This document shows, one piece after another, positions 22,332 to 32,806 of a stretch of 64,000 nt of DNA. This DNA is from Echria macrotheca (Eukaryota; Ascomycota; Sordariomycetes; Sordariales; Schizotheciaceae): the NCBI GenBank assembly GCA_030411725.1, contig MU839835.1, positions 1,507,906 to 1,571,905 on the forward strand, written 5' to 3'. Below the pieces are notes generated by a model. It worked only from the letters and a program-made list of their open reading frames with translations, was not told where the DNA came from and searched no databases. The position numbers and the translations under genes are program-made. How positions within the stretch are numbered: the first letter of the stretch is position 1; each line of letters begins with the position of its first letter.

Positions 22332-24632
22332 ATGAGCGAGAAGCTGCCGTCCGGGACTAAGAGCTCTGCGATGCTCACCAACTCGCTGCTATCCTCGCCT
22401 CCCCGCGCGCCCCCGAGCCGAGGAAAAGAGCGTCGGAACCCCTCGATCACGCCTAGGAAGTTTCAGAGGTTCTTTACGCCGCGATCTCGCGTCTCATCCA
22501 ACCCGAGTGCCGCCCGGAGAGCCCTCCGGGACCTCGCCGGTCCGGCCCTAAACCGATGTCAGACCCCATCGAGCCCGCTCAAGCCGATATCCGAGGACAA
22601 TGTTGCAGACGAGCTGCCTGTCCGCCGAAGTGCGAAACGGCAGAAGACGCAGCACACTCCGGACAGCGTCCGCCAGCTGCCCTCGCCGTTGAACACGTCA
22701 CCGGCTCTTTTACCGACTCCTGAGATCAAGCCAGCTCTTCGGAGCCCTATACAGTCTCTCAAGGCCCACCAAGTAACCCAGGACGCCCTCGATGTGGATG
22801 AAAGCGAGGAGGAGGATCTCCCGGAGGAACGGGAGTATAGGCGGCCGGTGCCTCTTACACGACGGGGATTAGGGGGACAGCTTGCCCAGAGAATGATGGG
22901 AGGCATGTCGTGTCGAGGAAGCCAAATGATGAGGCATCCCGTGGCCGGTGCGTTGCAATCCCGTGTTGTCAATGTCGGACGCTAATGCACTGCAGACTGG
23001 AGGACAGGTGTAGCGGATTTCTACAGCAGACCGGATGACGCCCATCATTCGTCTAGCCACGAAGGGGCGGGCCGAAGCATACCGTTCTGCACTACTAGCT
23101 GTCACAGTAAGTGTCGTCTCGTGTCATTGGATAGAAGGCGCTAACATGTTACAGAAAGTAGTCTGGTTGCCGTTGGCGACGAGGAAGGCTATGTTCGTCT
23201 GCTCGACTCCGCCAAGGACTTTCCCCAGATCTATCTGTCGTTTCAGGCACATGGAAATGCCATTATCGACCTCGACTTCTCCGAGGATGATGCGTTGCTG
23301 GCCACAGCTTCAGGCGATCAGACTGGCCGAGTAATGGATATGATGACGCAAACACCTATTTCTATCTTAAGCCACCACACAGCTTCGTTGAAGCAGGTCC
23401 GCTTCCAACCGGGCCGAGGCTCAGGATGCGTCCTTGCTACTTCTGGTCGGGACGGTAGCGTACATATCTGGGACCTACGATGCCGCGGCGGGCCGGTGCA
23501 GGACATTACCATCCGCTCCGAGGCCGGACTACATCACCGTCTGCCGAAGCCCCCTAGTCCGGGATGTGTGGTCAACAGCATATCCGACGCACACGCGCGT
23601 CCCGTAAAACCGACAAACAAAGGCCAGGCCGACGGACCTGGAGACGTGATTCGGACTGGCAACGAGGTGCCCGGCCGCTACGGCGAAGTCTCCGTAACAG
23701 CCCTGCAATTCCTCCCCGAAGGGCGCGAGCATCTCCTGCTGACAGGCTGCGAGGCCGACGCCTCCATCAAGCTGTGGGACATCCGGGCCATCCACAGCAG
23801 CCGCCACCACAAGACCAGCACGCCCATCTCCTTCACAGCAGCCCCCCCAAGCCACGCGGCCTGGCGACCCTTTGGCATCTCGTCCATGACTTTGGGAGGG
23901 GACGGATCCCGCCTCTACGCCCTCTGCAAGGACAACACAGTCTACGCCTACAGCACGGCCCATCTCGTCCTCGGCCACGCTTCGGAACTCACCCCGGCAC
24001 GTCCGGGTCAAGACCCACCCCGGCGCCGCAACAACCATGGCACCGCACACGAGGGTCTAGGACCGCTCTATGGCTTCCGCCATCCCATGCTGCACGCCAC
24101 CAGTTTTTATGTCAAGGCCGCCATCCGCCCCGCCGCTAACGGCCGCGAGGAGCTCCTCGCCGTAGGGAGCAGCGACGCCTGCGCTGTTTTGTTTCCGACC
24201 GACGAGCGCTTCATCCAGGACGCCTGGATGAACGGTGCAGATGATGACGTGTACCACGTTGGCGAATCGACCGCCCGACTCCCCTCGCGGCGTACCTCGG
24301 CTCGCGTGCCCACGCTGAGTCGGTCGAATAGCATGACGGGCGGTCTATTCGCGCGGCAGGCGGATTCGATGCCCATCGTCAAGCGGGGGATTCCGTTGGT
24401 CAGGGGCCATGATAAAGAAGTGGGTGCTCTGGCGTGGACGAGCGAGGGCGCGCTGGTTACTGTGGGTGATGATTATTATGTCAGATGCTGGAGGGAGGAT
24501 GCCCGCGAAGCGAGGGATTTGCGTCTCGGTGGTGAAGGTGAAGGAAGAAGATGGGGCTGTGGGTGGGCGGATGTAGGCGAGGGGTGGGACGGGGATCGGG
24601 GAGATTGGGAGGGGAGTGTTGACGAGTGGTGA
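22332..24632 (+). CDS. cdt2: CDT2/DTL-like WD40 substrate receptor of the CRL4 ubiquitin ligase
   Basis: Three exons (22332-22947, 22996-23106, 23155-24632) give 734 aa. The first ~200 residues are disordered and basic/Ser/Pro-rich (SSPPRAPPSRGKERRNPS), unlike animal Cdt2 in which the disordered part is C-terminal. WD40 repeats begin near residue 250 (LVAVGDEEGYVRLLDSA, LDFSEDDALLATASGDQTGRV). Two repeats end in the DDB1-binding WDxR motif: HIWDLR and KLWDIR. A final repeat contains RGHDKEVGALAWTSEGALVTVGDD. CRL4-Cdt2 degrades Cdt1, Spd1-type inhibitors and other PCNA-bound proteins in S phase. The assignment to Cdt2 rests on the WD40 plus WDxR layout and the RGSQMMRHPVA region before the propeller; another DCAF is possible. 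Confidence 0.72.
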
Positions 24633-25538
24633 TTTTTTTCTTTATTCTGTCATGTTAGGGACAGCATTGTCGGATTGGGTCAGCATTTCCAACATACTTT
24701 GAACTTTTAAGCAAAGGGAAAGGGAAGGGGGTATGGCGTTTTCATGGAAGGCGTTGGTTTGGAAGGCGCTTACGGGGTGCTCTCCGGCGTGTTTGGGGAA
24801 ACGGGATTTGGAAATGGAATGGGAATCGTGTATACCATTACCATGTATTCCGTACCATTATGCCTGGTTGCAGTTAGTTGTATTGTACTCTTTGTACCGG
24901 AGGTACACGTACTGTACTGTACATACATCGCACACATTCAAGTACCATGTGTTCCATGTGTTCCATGTGAAGCAGATGGGATGGATACCCTGATACAATA
25001 CAACCGTAGTGAGTGGCAAGAGCAGGCAGATGGACCAATGGACCAATACTGGTCCGTGATAACTACTAGTCTTTAGTCCAATCCGAGCGAGAAGTTTACT
25101 TTCGGTAACCTCAAAATTTCTTTCCCCCTCTCATCATCTCATCATCTCATCACGTTCTCTCGATATCCCCATATCCCGATATCCAGGGGTCCTGAGCAGT
25201 CCAAATGATGATGGAGATTTCTAAAGATATTTAGAAGTAGGTACTCAAATCTAAGCTGAGTGGCTTCAACACTTGTCTCACCGCGTTCCTTTCCCTTAAT
25301 GACTGAGTCGCATGAGATTCTGAAATATATATTCCAATCATCCTGGACGCAGCGGATTCAAATGTGAGTCTTGGTATAAGATATCTAATCTGTAAGTGTA
25401 ACCTAGAATAGGTAAGGTACCTACCTACCTCTCCTGTGCCCGCTATACAACACGCATCACCTAGGCCTAGGTAGTCATATCCGTCATAAGCCTATTAACC
25501 AAAGACACACACACACTCCATCAACAAGGTACCCGCCA
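24633..25538. other. Convergent intergenic region between CDT2 and the heme-oxygenase-like gene
   Basis: Both neighbours point into this stretch, so it holds two 3' UTRs. Short direct repeats occur: ATCATCTC three times at 25132-25150, GTTCCATGT pairs near 24950-24970, and TACCTACCTACC at 25417-25430. No gene seen. Confidence 0.5.
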
Positions 25539-26882
25539 TCATTCCGAGGAAACCTGTCCCAATGCCCAAATGACGCCCATAATACCCAGCACCACAATCG
25601 CATTCATAACAGGCGGAAACGACGACGACATGGACCGCCCCTTTCTCCCTTCCGATCCCTCATCCCCTTCCGCCACCTCTGGAGCTTTCGTCTCACCCCC
25701 AAAATGCACCGCCCTGAACCTGTGCTTATTATCCTCCTCCTCCACCTCCAAAGGAAACCCATCATCCTCCCGGCCGCCACCGATACTCCCGGCACCGGCA
25801 TCCGACGAACCACCACCCCTGGTACTTCCACTCCCCAGCCCCCCGAGTCCTCTAAACCCCCTCTCCCTTGCCACGACCAGACTATCCCTGATCTTCCCAA
25901 ACCTAGGCAGCATCAGCGCCGCGGCCCACCCCTCGCGCGGAGTCAGCGGCAGTCGCGCGGCGGCACTCCCCGCGTCGCCGCCCCAGAGCCCGTCGAGCTG
26001 CCCAACCAACAAAACCATATTGTCAAACAGACAGATGGCCTCGCGCACGACGTCGTCCACCTCCCTGCCCGTCAGGTTCGCCTCGGCCTCGGCGAGCCGC
26101 GTCTTAAACTCGCGCTTGAGGTCCTCGCCGTCCTCGGGCGTGTCGAACCGGAAGAAGGACAGCGGCGGCGTCTGCGTTTCCGTCCCGTCTGGTTCGCAGC
26201 ACTCGCACCCACCCGGCACGAGCGGGTCGGCCTTGTGGCTCCAGAAGGCCGGGCCGGCGTCTTCTAGTGATGCGCGCAGGTAGCGGCCGCCGGAGAAGAG
26301 GGCCATGTAGAGCACCCAGGCGTAGGCGAGCAGCACGTGCGGCTGGCGGGACACGGCGGCCTTGGTGTGCTTTATCAGCTGCGAGAGGCGGCCGGTGCTG
26401 GCGGCGTGGCGGAGCTGGTCTGAGAGTTCTGAGGGTGACCAGCCCGTTATGGCGCGGAGGTCGGAGAAGAGGGACGGCGTGCGGGCGAGGCCGGGGAGGT
26501 AGAGATGGGCTAGGGCGGCGCGGACTTCTGGGGAGCAGGATGGTGGCTCGGAGGAGGGGGTCGTCTTGCCGTGTGCGTGCGTGGCGGGATACAGGGACAC
26601 TTGGGCCGGAGTGAGGAAGGCGGGATGGGGCTCCGGCGGGTTGGTCTCGTCTGAGATCAGGCTTCTCCAGAGCGACTCGAAGACGAGGTAGATGGGCGCA
26701 ACATGCAAAATTCCGGAGGCGTAGAGGCAGGGGTTCGTGGCCTGGGGCGGGATCGCGCGTGGGAGGCGCTCGAGAATGGCTTTGTTGAGCCGGGCGTGGA
26801 CGGAGCGGGTTGCGACGTTGATGCGGTCGCCGATGTGAGGGCGGACGACACCCGCACTCGCCGCGGCTTGTTGGGGCCCCAT
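25539..26882 (-). CDS. Heme-oxygenase-like protein with a C-terminal membrane anchor
   Basis: 447 aa in one exon from ATG 26882. The N-terminal part resembles heme oxygenase: TRSVHARLNKAILERL places H29 where the proximal haem-binding His sits. A later helix, LYMALFSGGRYLRASL, matches the distal-helix LSGG signature. Between them the helical core is expanded by a Pro/Ser-rich insert. After the core come a Gly/Ser-rich linker and a hydrophobic tail (MNAIVVLGIMGVIWALG) ending four residues from the C-terminus, as in tail-anchored ER heme oxygenases. A CECCEPDG cluster lies in the middle. It may degrade haem to biliverdin, CO and iron, or be a HO-fold protein with another role; fungal members are mostly uncharacterised. 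Confidence 0.7.
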   Translation of the reverse strand: MGPQQAAASAGVVRPHIGDRINVATRSVHARLNKAILERLPRAIPPQATNPCLYASGILHVAPIYLVFESLWRSLISDETNPPEPHPAFLTPAQVSLYPATHAHGKTTPSSEPPSCSPEVRAALAHLYLPGLARTPSLFSDLRAITGWSPSELSDQLRHAASTGRLSQLIKHTKAAVSRQPHVLLAYAWVLYMALFSGGRYLRASLEDAGPAFWSHKADPLVPGGCECCEPDGTETQTPPLSFFRFDTPEDGEDLKREFKTRLAEAEANLTGREVDDVVREAICLFDNMVLLVGQLDGLWGGDAGSAAARLPLTPREGWAAALMLPRFGKIRDSLVVARERGFRGLGGLGSGSTRGGGSSDAGAGSIGGGREDDGFPLEVEEEDNKHRFRAVHFGGETKAPEVAEGDEGSEGRKGRSMSSSFPPVMNAIVVLGIMGVIWALGQVSSE

Positions 26883-27805
26883 CACTGTGAACAACAAATT
26901 CCTCTGCCTAGATGGTTGGAGATGGTGTCGCGTATGAATCTAGGGACGACGGCGTGGGCTTGGTGGCGTCCGGGGACGAGGTGATGGCTTTGTGAGGTCG
27001 CACGGTTGAGAGACGCCGTGTGCCAGAAGATGTAGGAGGGCGAGACAGTTGGACTGCTTGAGACAGCAGTGACAGACGTAGGACGCGGGAGAAGCGAGTG
27101 ACAGTATTCCAGGATACAAGATTAAGATAGAGAAAAAAAAATCAGGGGATGTCTAGGTCAAGATATGCTGTGGGAGGCGCGTGGTCTTGCTGCCTTGATT
27201 TCCCGTTGGCAGAATAGAATGCAAGCCTCGCGACTCGAGTGGCTTTAAGAGACTGATTCCGGACTCGGTCATCCCAGGTTGGACAAGAAAGGCGCGATTC
27301 CGAGAGGAAATGTGACCAGGCGGAAGTTGCCTATTTTCTTGAGAAGAGAGAGGTTGCACTGCGCCTTCCAATCCAGGGTGGCGCTTGCAATCCGAAGCTG
27401 GGGCGTCGTCCGTATGACCTCCAGCGTCAAATAGATGTCTTTCAACCCCTGTGCTGCGAGGTTGACTCGATCAGGTTTCTTACTTCAGCCTTGTCGTTGA
27501 ACGGCTGGCGACGAAACCGGGAAGCAGAGTTGCAGAGAGAGTGGCGACGACTTGGGGGAACCGCTCCGGTCGTTAAAGAATCGACGACCCACTGAAAACT
27601 AGACGGGCGGGAGCTCGTGTTAAAGAGTGCGATCATTTTCACTGTTGTTGCTTTTTTTCTTGATTGTATCCAACCCGATTGACTTCAATTGTTTGTGTAC
27701 CTAAAGAATGCATATTCATCACACTGCTTGACAGGGCTGCGATGCAGGGAAGGTCGGCGGCGTCGATGCAATCGAACTGGCCCGGGCACTCCAATCGAGG
27801 CAACC
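26883..27805. other. Upstream region of the HO-like gene and 3' region of a small membrane protein gene
   Basis: No coding frame convinced me. Minus-strand frames of 66-72 codons at 27153-27371 and 27442-27642 are short and not family-like. A telomere-like CCCTAACCCC sits at 27804-27813, around the stop codon of the next gene. Confidence 0.4.
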
Positions 27806-28198
27806 CTAACCCCGAGTCCCTGCGTGCCTCCCAACCATTACGAAGACTCTGGACCGTTTGCTCTTGGTCAAGTTCATCAGCTGGGGAATATTTCTGGCCT
27901 GTAGTTGAACGTGAGGGAGACTGAGAGCGCGGTGATCGGCTTCAGCTGTTGGCGTCTCCATCACATCGTCACCGTCCGCACATCGGACCCAGAAACAGAA
28001 GATGAGCCACATGAGGATGAAGAAGAGGAAGAGGCCGGCAATGGTACCTGCAATTGATCCCAGAATGACTCCGACATCTACAGACTCACGGGGAGGTTGG
28101 CTGGGGGCGGCAGATTGCGCTCGCGGGCGAGCAATAGCAGCAGCCGATGCAGTTCGGCAGATGGCTGCGAGCGTAGCAAGGAGGGAAGCACTCATCAT
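27806..28198 (-). CDS. Small single-pass membrane protein with signal peptide
   Basis: 130 aa from ATG 28198 (a second Met follows at 28195). The N-terminus (SASLLATLAAICRTASAAA) is a good signal peptide. A short Pro/Ser/Gln-rich ectodomain follows, then a 28-residue membrane segment (GVILGSIAGTIAGLFLFF and on), then a ~65-residue basic cytosolic tail. The layout is a type I membrane protein; no family recognised. The gene downstream on the same strand (28484-28939) has the same layout, so the two may be old duplicates or a sensor-like pair; sequence similarity between them is weak. Confidence 0.45.
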   Translation of the reverse strand: MMSASLLATLAAICRTASAAAIARPRAQSAAPSQPPRESVDVGVILGSIAGTIAGLFLFFILMWLIFCFWVRCADGDDVMETPTAEADHRALSLPHVQLQARNIPQLMNLTKSKRSRVFVMVGRHAGTRG

Positions 28199-28483
28199 GG
28201 CAAATTCCGTCTCTGTTGCCGAGGATCCAGGTTCTTTGGTATGGCTGTACGTCAAAAGCTCGTTGAGCCAGAACGAAAGAGACAATAGAAAGGACGCTGG
28301 AGCCAGGACCATTGGTCGTTTATACCTGCGCCCAGAGGCAAAGGTTCTGTCTAGTTGCTCAGCAGCTGTGTTGAACACGGCGCGTTTGAAACCAACGCCT
28401 TGTTTTGGTAAGGCTGAACAAAGAGTCGAACTTGTAGAATTCCTTTGTCCAAGAACCCAGTCTCCTACAGCACACAGAACCCC

Positions 28484-28939
28484 CTAGGCCGCAGGCTCCT
28501 CGGGCAGGTGAATGCCCATCTCGCTATACGTCCTCGGATATGTCACCCGCGCATTCGTCCTGCGTCCCAGAACCGTCCGCTCCAGCCTCCTGATCTCGGC
28601 CTGCAAGGGGTCTCCATAAGTCTGAGGCCACATGTGCGTGCAGACCTGCCGGCAGCACTGAACCATTTCCACATCCGCCGCCGGCTTCACTTTCCATACC
28701 CGCCAACCGCAGCAAAAGTATGTCAGGGCGATGGCTGCGAAAATCGTGACCGTGACCACCACTGCGATCACAGCCGGCGCTGCGCTGTCGGTGCTGGTTT
28801 GGGCGGGGGCTTGGGTTGAGTCCGGGTCGGGTGCGAGTTCTCGTCGTTCAGATGTGTCGATGTCTTGTGCTGTGACGAAGATGCTGCTACCGGGTACCAC
28901 CCCAGCCACAAGGACGATGAGAGAGCCATGTGGAAACAT
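28484..28939 (-). CDS. Small type I membrane protein, signal peptide plus one TM
   Basis: 151 aa from ATG 28939. The signal peptide is MFPHGSLIVLVAGVVPGS to about residue 25 (FVTAQ). A Thr/Ser/Pro-rich stem at 26-54 (PDSTQAPAQTSTDSAA) looks O-glycosylated. A TM segment follows at 55-77 (VIAVVVTVTIFAAIALTYF). The cytosolic tail has a Cys-rich stretch (CCRQVCTHMW), a short helix and RTYSEMGIHLPEE. An upstream in-frame extension lacks coding character. No known family; the stem-TM-tail plan is that of small fungal plasma-membrane proteins. Confidence 0.5.
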   Translation of the reverse strand: MFPHGSLIVLVAGVVPGSSIFVTAQDIDTSERRELAPDPDSTQAPAQTSTDSAAPAVIAVVVTVTIFAAIALTYFCCGWRVWKVKPAADVEMVQCCRQVCTHMWPQTYGDPLQAEIRRLERTVLGRRTNARVTYPRTYSEMGIHLPEEPAA

Positions 28940-29678
28940 GGCCGTCGTGTTGCGCTCCACAATCTTAGGACTATTGGGTGGCAGGGAATGGACTTGAGTA
29001 GAAATGCTCCGAGTCGTATTCAGCGGAAGTGTTCTTTTGGAGGGGTGGCCGAGGAGAAACAAAGTCCGCTGTCGGGAACCGCTCCTCAAATATGTGGTTC
29101 CTTGCCTGACGATTGATCGCCTCGGGCAGTACTGTGTTCTGTGTTCATCGGGCGAACTGCCGTGTGGTATCTCATGACCTATAGTCACTTCACTCTGCCC
29201 CCCGGCAATCCAGCAACACAAGAGTCCGTTGCCGGCGACGAACCAGTTTTGCCAGCTAGATTGCCCACACCCGTTGCAGAGGTTGTGGCCTGAGTTGGGT
29301 TGCACTGGTAAGGAATAGGGAGCACCAAAGGTCCTCAACGACTTCAAGGCAGAAACGATGATAAAAGAGTCATCGGAGCTGGGTCGGACAGCTGGGCAAC
29401 ATGGCCAGAAAAATGAGGCTGAATCGTCCGAAAACCCGGGCGTAACATGGTCAATGGGTAACACGGCGTCACAGATACAAGTAGGCAGATGCATCGGAGC
29501 ATAGCGTACATACCACGAATGCCAGCGATCTATTGCACCAAGTCAGCCTGGCTGCGAAGAGTTGATGTCTCACGCTCTATTTTGCATAGCCTACGATGGT
29601 GCTTCCGTTGCACCTTTTCACGGCCCCGTAGTGTAGTCTCAGAAACGCCATCATTCATTACCCATAACATATGCTGTC
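28940..29678. other. Promoter of the 28484 gene and 3' region of epsilon-COP
   Basis: No independent gene seen. The open frame that continues upstream of 28939 reads through a region with no coding bias. Confidence 0.45.
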
Positions 29679-30728
29679 TCATGCGGCGACTTTTGCCTTG
29701 TACTTGGTCGCAGCCTTGTCAAAGAGCTCGCTCTTCTCCGCCAAATCCGTCAGGAACGGGTGTTGAGGATCTACCTTCTCCAGATTGCTTGATTCTGTTA
29801 GTGAATGCCGTGCCTGGGACACCGGGCATCATACCTCGTCAGCTCCTTGGGGTCCTTCCCGGTAACCACGCTCAGAACTAGCAAGTCGGCGATGGCATCG
29901 GCAAACTTGGGCTCCTTCTTCAAGGCCTCTTCCAACGCAGCCTGTGCCTCCTCTGTCCGCCCCAGATGTAGCTCCGCAACAGCCTGGGAGACCAGGGTCC
30001 GTACTGATGAGGTAGCCGGTGCTTGCGCGAGCTCCTCAAAGACGTAGAATGCCTGCTGGTACTTGTCGCCGCCCTGTGACATATGCAGGTCAGCGCTGCC
30101 CGTGTCCTACGGGAAACCGGGAACCCTACCAATCTCAGGCCAACCCACGACTCGGCCAGGTTAACCAGGAGACTATCCTGCGCCCACCTCCTCGCCGCAG
30201 CAACCTCCTTGATCGCCAAGTCGTTCCTGTTCTGCTGGAGATGGATCTGCACAATAAGCGCAACGGCTTCCACTAGATTGGCGCAAAGCCAACGGTTAGC
30301 GGCACTCGTGCAAATCCCGGGTATCCTCACTCACAGTTCCCCTGATGTTGTGACAGCAGCGCAAGCGCCTCCTCCGACTTTCCTGCCGCCTGAAGAACAG
30401 TCCCGCCCAGGACCTGGACGGTGCCGTTGTCCGCAGCCTCGGCAGCGAGCTTCTCGGCCGTCTTCACCGCCGCATCGGACCGGCCGAGCGCCTGTTCGGC
30501 TAGGGCGCCGACGGCCTGGAGCTCGGGTTCGCTCTCTCCTGCAACATCGTCGAGGACATCTTCGGCCTGGCCGAGGGCGACACGGGCGCGCAACTGCAGA
30601 ACTCGGGCTGGGAGGGCGTTTTCCGACGACAGCGCCGAAGTGTCGAAGTCGACCACTTCCTGGTACTGGCCCTGGTGGAAATGGTTGTGAATGTTGATCA
30701 ATTCGCCTTCCGCTGAGTAGGGGTCCAT
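29679..30728 (-). CDS. SEC28: Coatomer epsilon subunit (epsilon-COP, Sec28)
   Basis: Four exons (30728-30335, 30272-30130, 30073-29835, 29787-29679) give 294 aa; yeast Sec28 is 296. The start MDPYSAEGELINIHNHFHQGQYQEV is typical of the family. The whole protein is a TPR-like helical solenoid (ALGQAEDVLDDV, HLQQNRNDLAIKEVAAARRWAQDSLLVNLAESWV, YQQAFYVFEEL, AVAELHLGRTEEAQAALEEAL), ending with DPQHPFLTDLAEKSELFDKAA. It stabilises alpha-COP in the COPI coat that carries retrograde Golgi-to-ER vesicles. All junctions keep frame and give conserved motifs. A telobox lies 150 bp upstream of the start. Confidence 0.95.
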
Positions 30729-30877
30729 TGTGTCGTGTGGCTCGGGCCGGTCTGTGGTGTTTGGACGGGGGTGCTACTGTTTGCGATTTCGAGGTGCGGG
30801 AAGCTACGTGGTGGGATGTCGAATGGTTAGCGAGCCACACCTAGGTGAGCTCGGTGAGCGGTGAGAATGCTCGATAC

Positions 30878-30892
30878 CTAGGGTTAGGGTTC
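30878..30892. promoter_or_regulatory. Telobox-like promoter element of SEC28
   Basis: CTAGGGTTAGGGTTC, two TTAGGG units, 150 bp upstream of the epsilon-COP ATG. Teloboxes are known binding sites of Tbf1/Myb-type factors in fungal promoters of translation-related genes. Use here is inferred. Confidence 0.4.
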
Positions 30893-32806
30893 CGAATGTC
30901 AATTCTGCAGGGTCCCGGCCGAGATCGCTGCAGCGCTGTGGTTGAGCTTTGGGCTCTCCAGGAAACCGACGATCTGACGACGAGGATGCCATGGAAATCA
31001 AACTACGGTTATCAAGGAGCGATCCGGCAGAGACGGGACACCACTCAGTATGGCTACCAGTAGTCTGCTACTCAGAAACACACACGGACGTTCTCAATCG
31101 CTGCACGACATTGCGCGGCCAACCTTGACCCAGGATTCGGAAGCCATCTACGCTGGGAGCATAAACCGTTCGACCGTTCAGTCATCCACTCCCACTCACC
31201 CGCTCACCGCGCTCACCTTGCATCCGCGCCGCTGTCATCATGGTGCCTACTGTCTGCAGTAATTGGACCAGCAAAGTCTGCAAACTTCACGTCAGCGTTC
31301 TCGCTCCACCGATCCGACAGAGAAAAAGCCCGAGGGAGGATGCAGCCGCGACAGCGGCCGAAGATGTATGAATCCCCCTCGCCGCGCGGCGTAGTGGAGA
31401 GGCGAAGCAAGGTGAGGCATGCTGCCCGTCCTCTCATATCCGGTACTCGTTTCGAACCCATCGCCGTCGTTTCTGCTGCCGTCCCCACCACGGGTTTCGC
31501 TACCTAGATAAATGAAAAACAGGCCCATGAAACGGTCGAAGCCAACCCAAAGAGCGGGCCTTTCCCCGCGCTGCATAAACTCGACCCAACATGGCGACCA
31601 GTTTGCGATGAGCTGTCCTGGTTGCGGCCACGAGGCAACCCAGGTTATCTATCATCGGCATGAATGATTTGACCTGAGCGGAGTCGACAACCCAGGCTCC
31701 CGGTCTTGAACACACTACATACCGGCGAAAGGGAGAGTTCGCAGTGCAAACGAAGCGAAGCGTTTCAACCCGGTGTCAAGGGAATGGCGTCAACAACATG
31801 GCAGGCTAATTCCACACTCGGCCGCACCGTGGATTCTGTCGATGGGTTCAGCCCAGCGACGGCCCGTCCGGGAAACACGATTCGATCAATTCACCGAGTG
31901 GTTTGCTAGCTTGCGCACGTCAACATGTCGACCAGCCAGTGCTGAGAGAGAATTCTAAAGAAAGCTCCCGCCGTAGTGGTGCAGCCTACTTATCCGTCAT
32001 TTGGATGCAGACTGGGCGGTTGGAAGTCGGCTTCCCGATGCACGCTGCAAAGAAGCTGCAGAGGCGGAACTATTTTGAAACCCTGGCAGCCACTACGACG
32101 AACTCCCCGATCGCATGCAGCCGTCAGAGTGCGAGTGCCGACAGCATGCCGGCATCCGGGGCCAAAATGTCACCTAGTCGACGATGCTCCGCGATCACAT
32201 CTGGCGTCTTCTCGGGGCCAAAAAGGGGCTCGATATTTGTACGACGATGGCGCAGAAGGGCCGACATACACTCAAGCTTGAACAAGGCTCCGTCCTTCAT
32301 CAAAAGGGAGGTTTTATGTCTGGCACTCCGCAGCTGGCATTGCGAAACGCTGGATGATTGGTCGAGGACCCTGAGAAACGGCCTTGCATAGTGGTGTCTT
32401 ATTATAGACACCCCTGTCAGCCTCGATCCATCCCACCATTGGGCACGGGTCGGCGAGCCTCCCGTCGTCTCTTTGCTCCGACTCTTGGAGGGCGGGGCAG
32501 TCGACCCCTTGTTCAACAGAGGGCACTGCCGGCTTACCGTGGGATGTTACATGGAACTGAGGAGAGACTCGGGGCTGCGTGGGTTTCTGCCCACCTGCCC
32601 CTATACATAACGGACCCCCTGCTACGCCTCTGCCTCACCTCCTTGGTCGTCCTATGTTTCTCTGTTCCACCGGCACGAAGCTGTCATGAAGATCGCCCTA
32701 GCGTCGACAACGCCTAGGATGTGTTTTGCGCCCTGACTTGACAGAAGCTTGACATCAGTGGCATGTCTGTTGGCTCATCGCCAGGCACGGCCTCTGATCT
32801 GGCGGG
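30893..32806. other. Gene-poor stretch between SEC28 and the DUF6536 gene
   Basis: About 1.9 kb. Several open frames overlap on both strands. The least implausible is minus 32124-32516, whose end (NIEPLFGPEKTPDVIAEHRR, then GDILAPDAGMLSAL) reads like a coding exon, but I could not extend it in either direction with good splice sites. No RNA gene or repeat recognised. Confidence 0.35.

Noticed and set aside
30878..30892. Telomere or chromosome end
   Set aside because: Only two TTAGGG units within a promoter; a telomere would show long tandem arrays.
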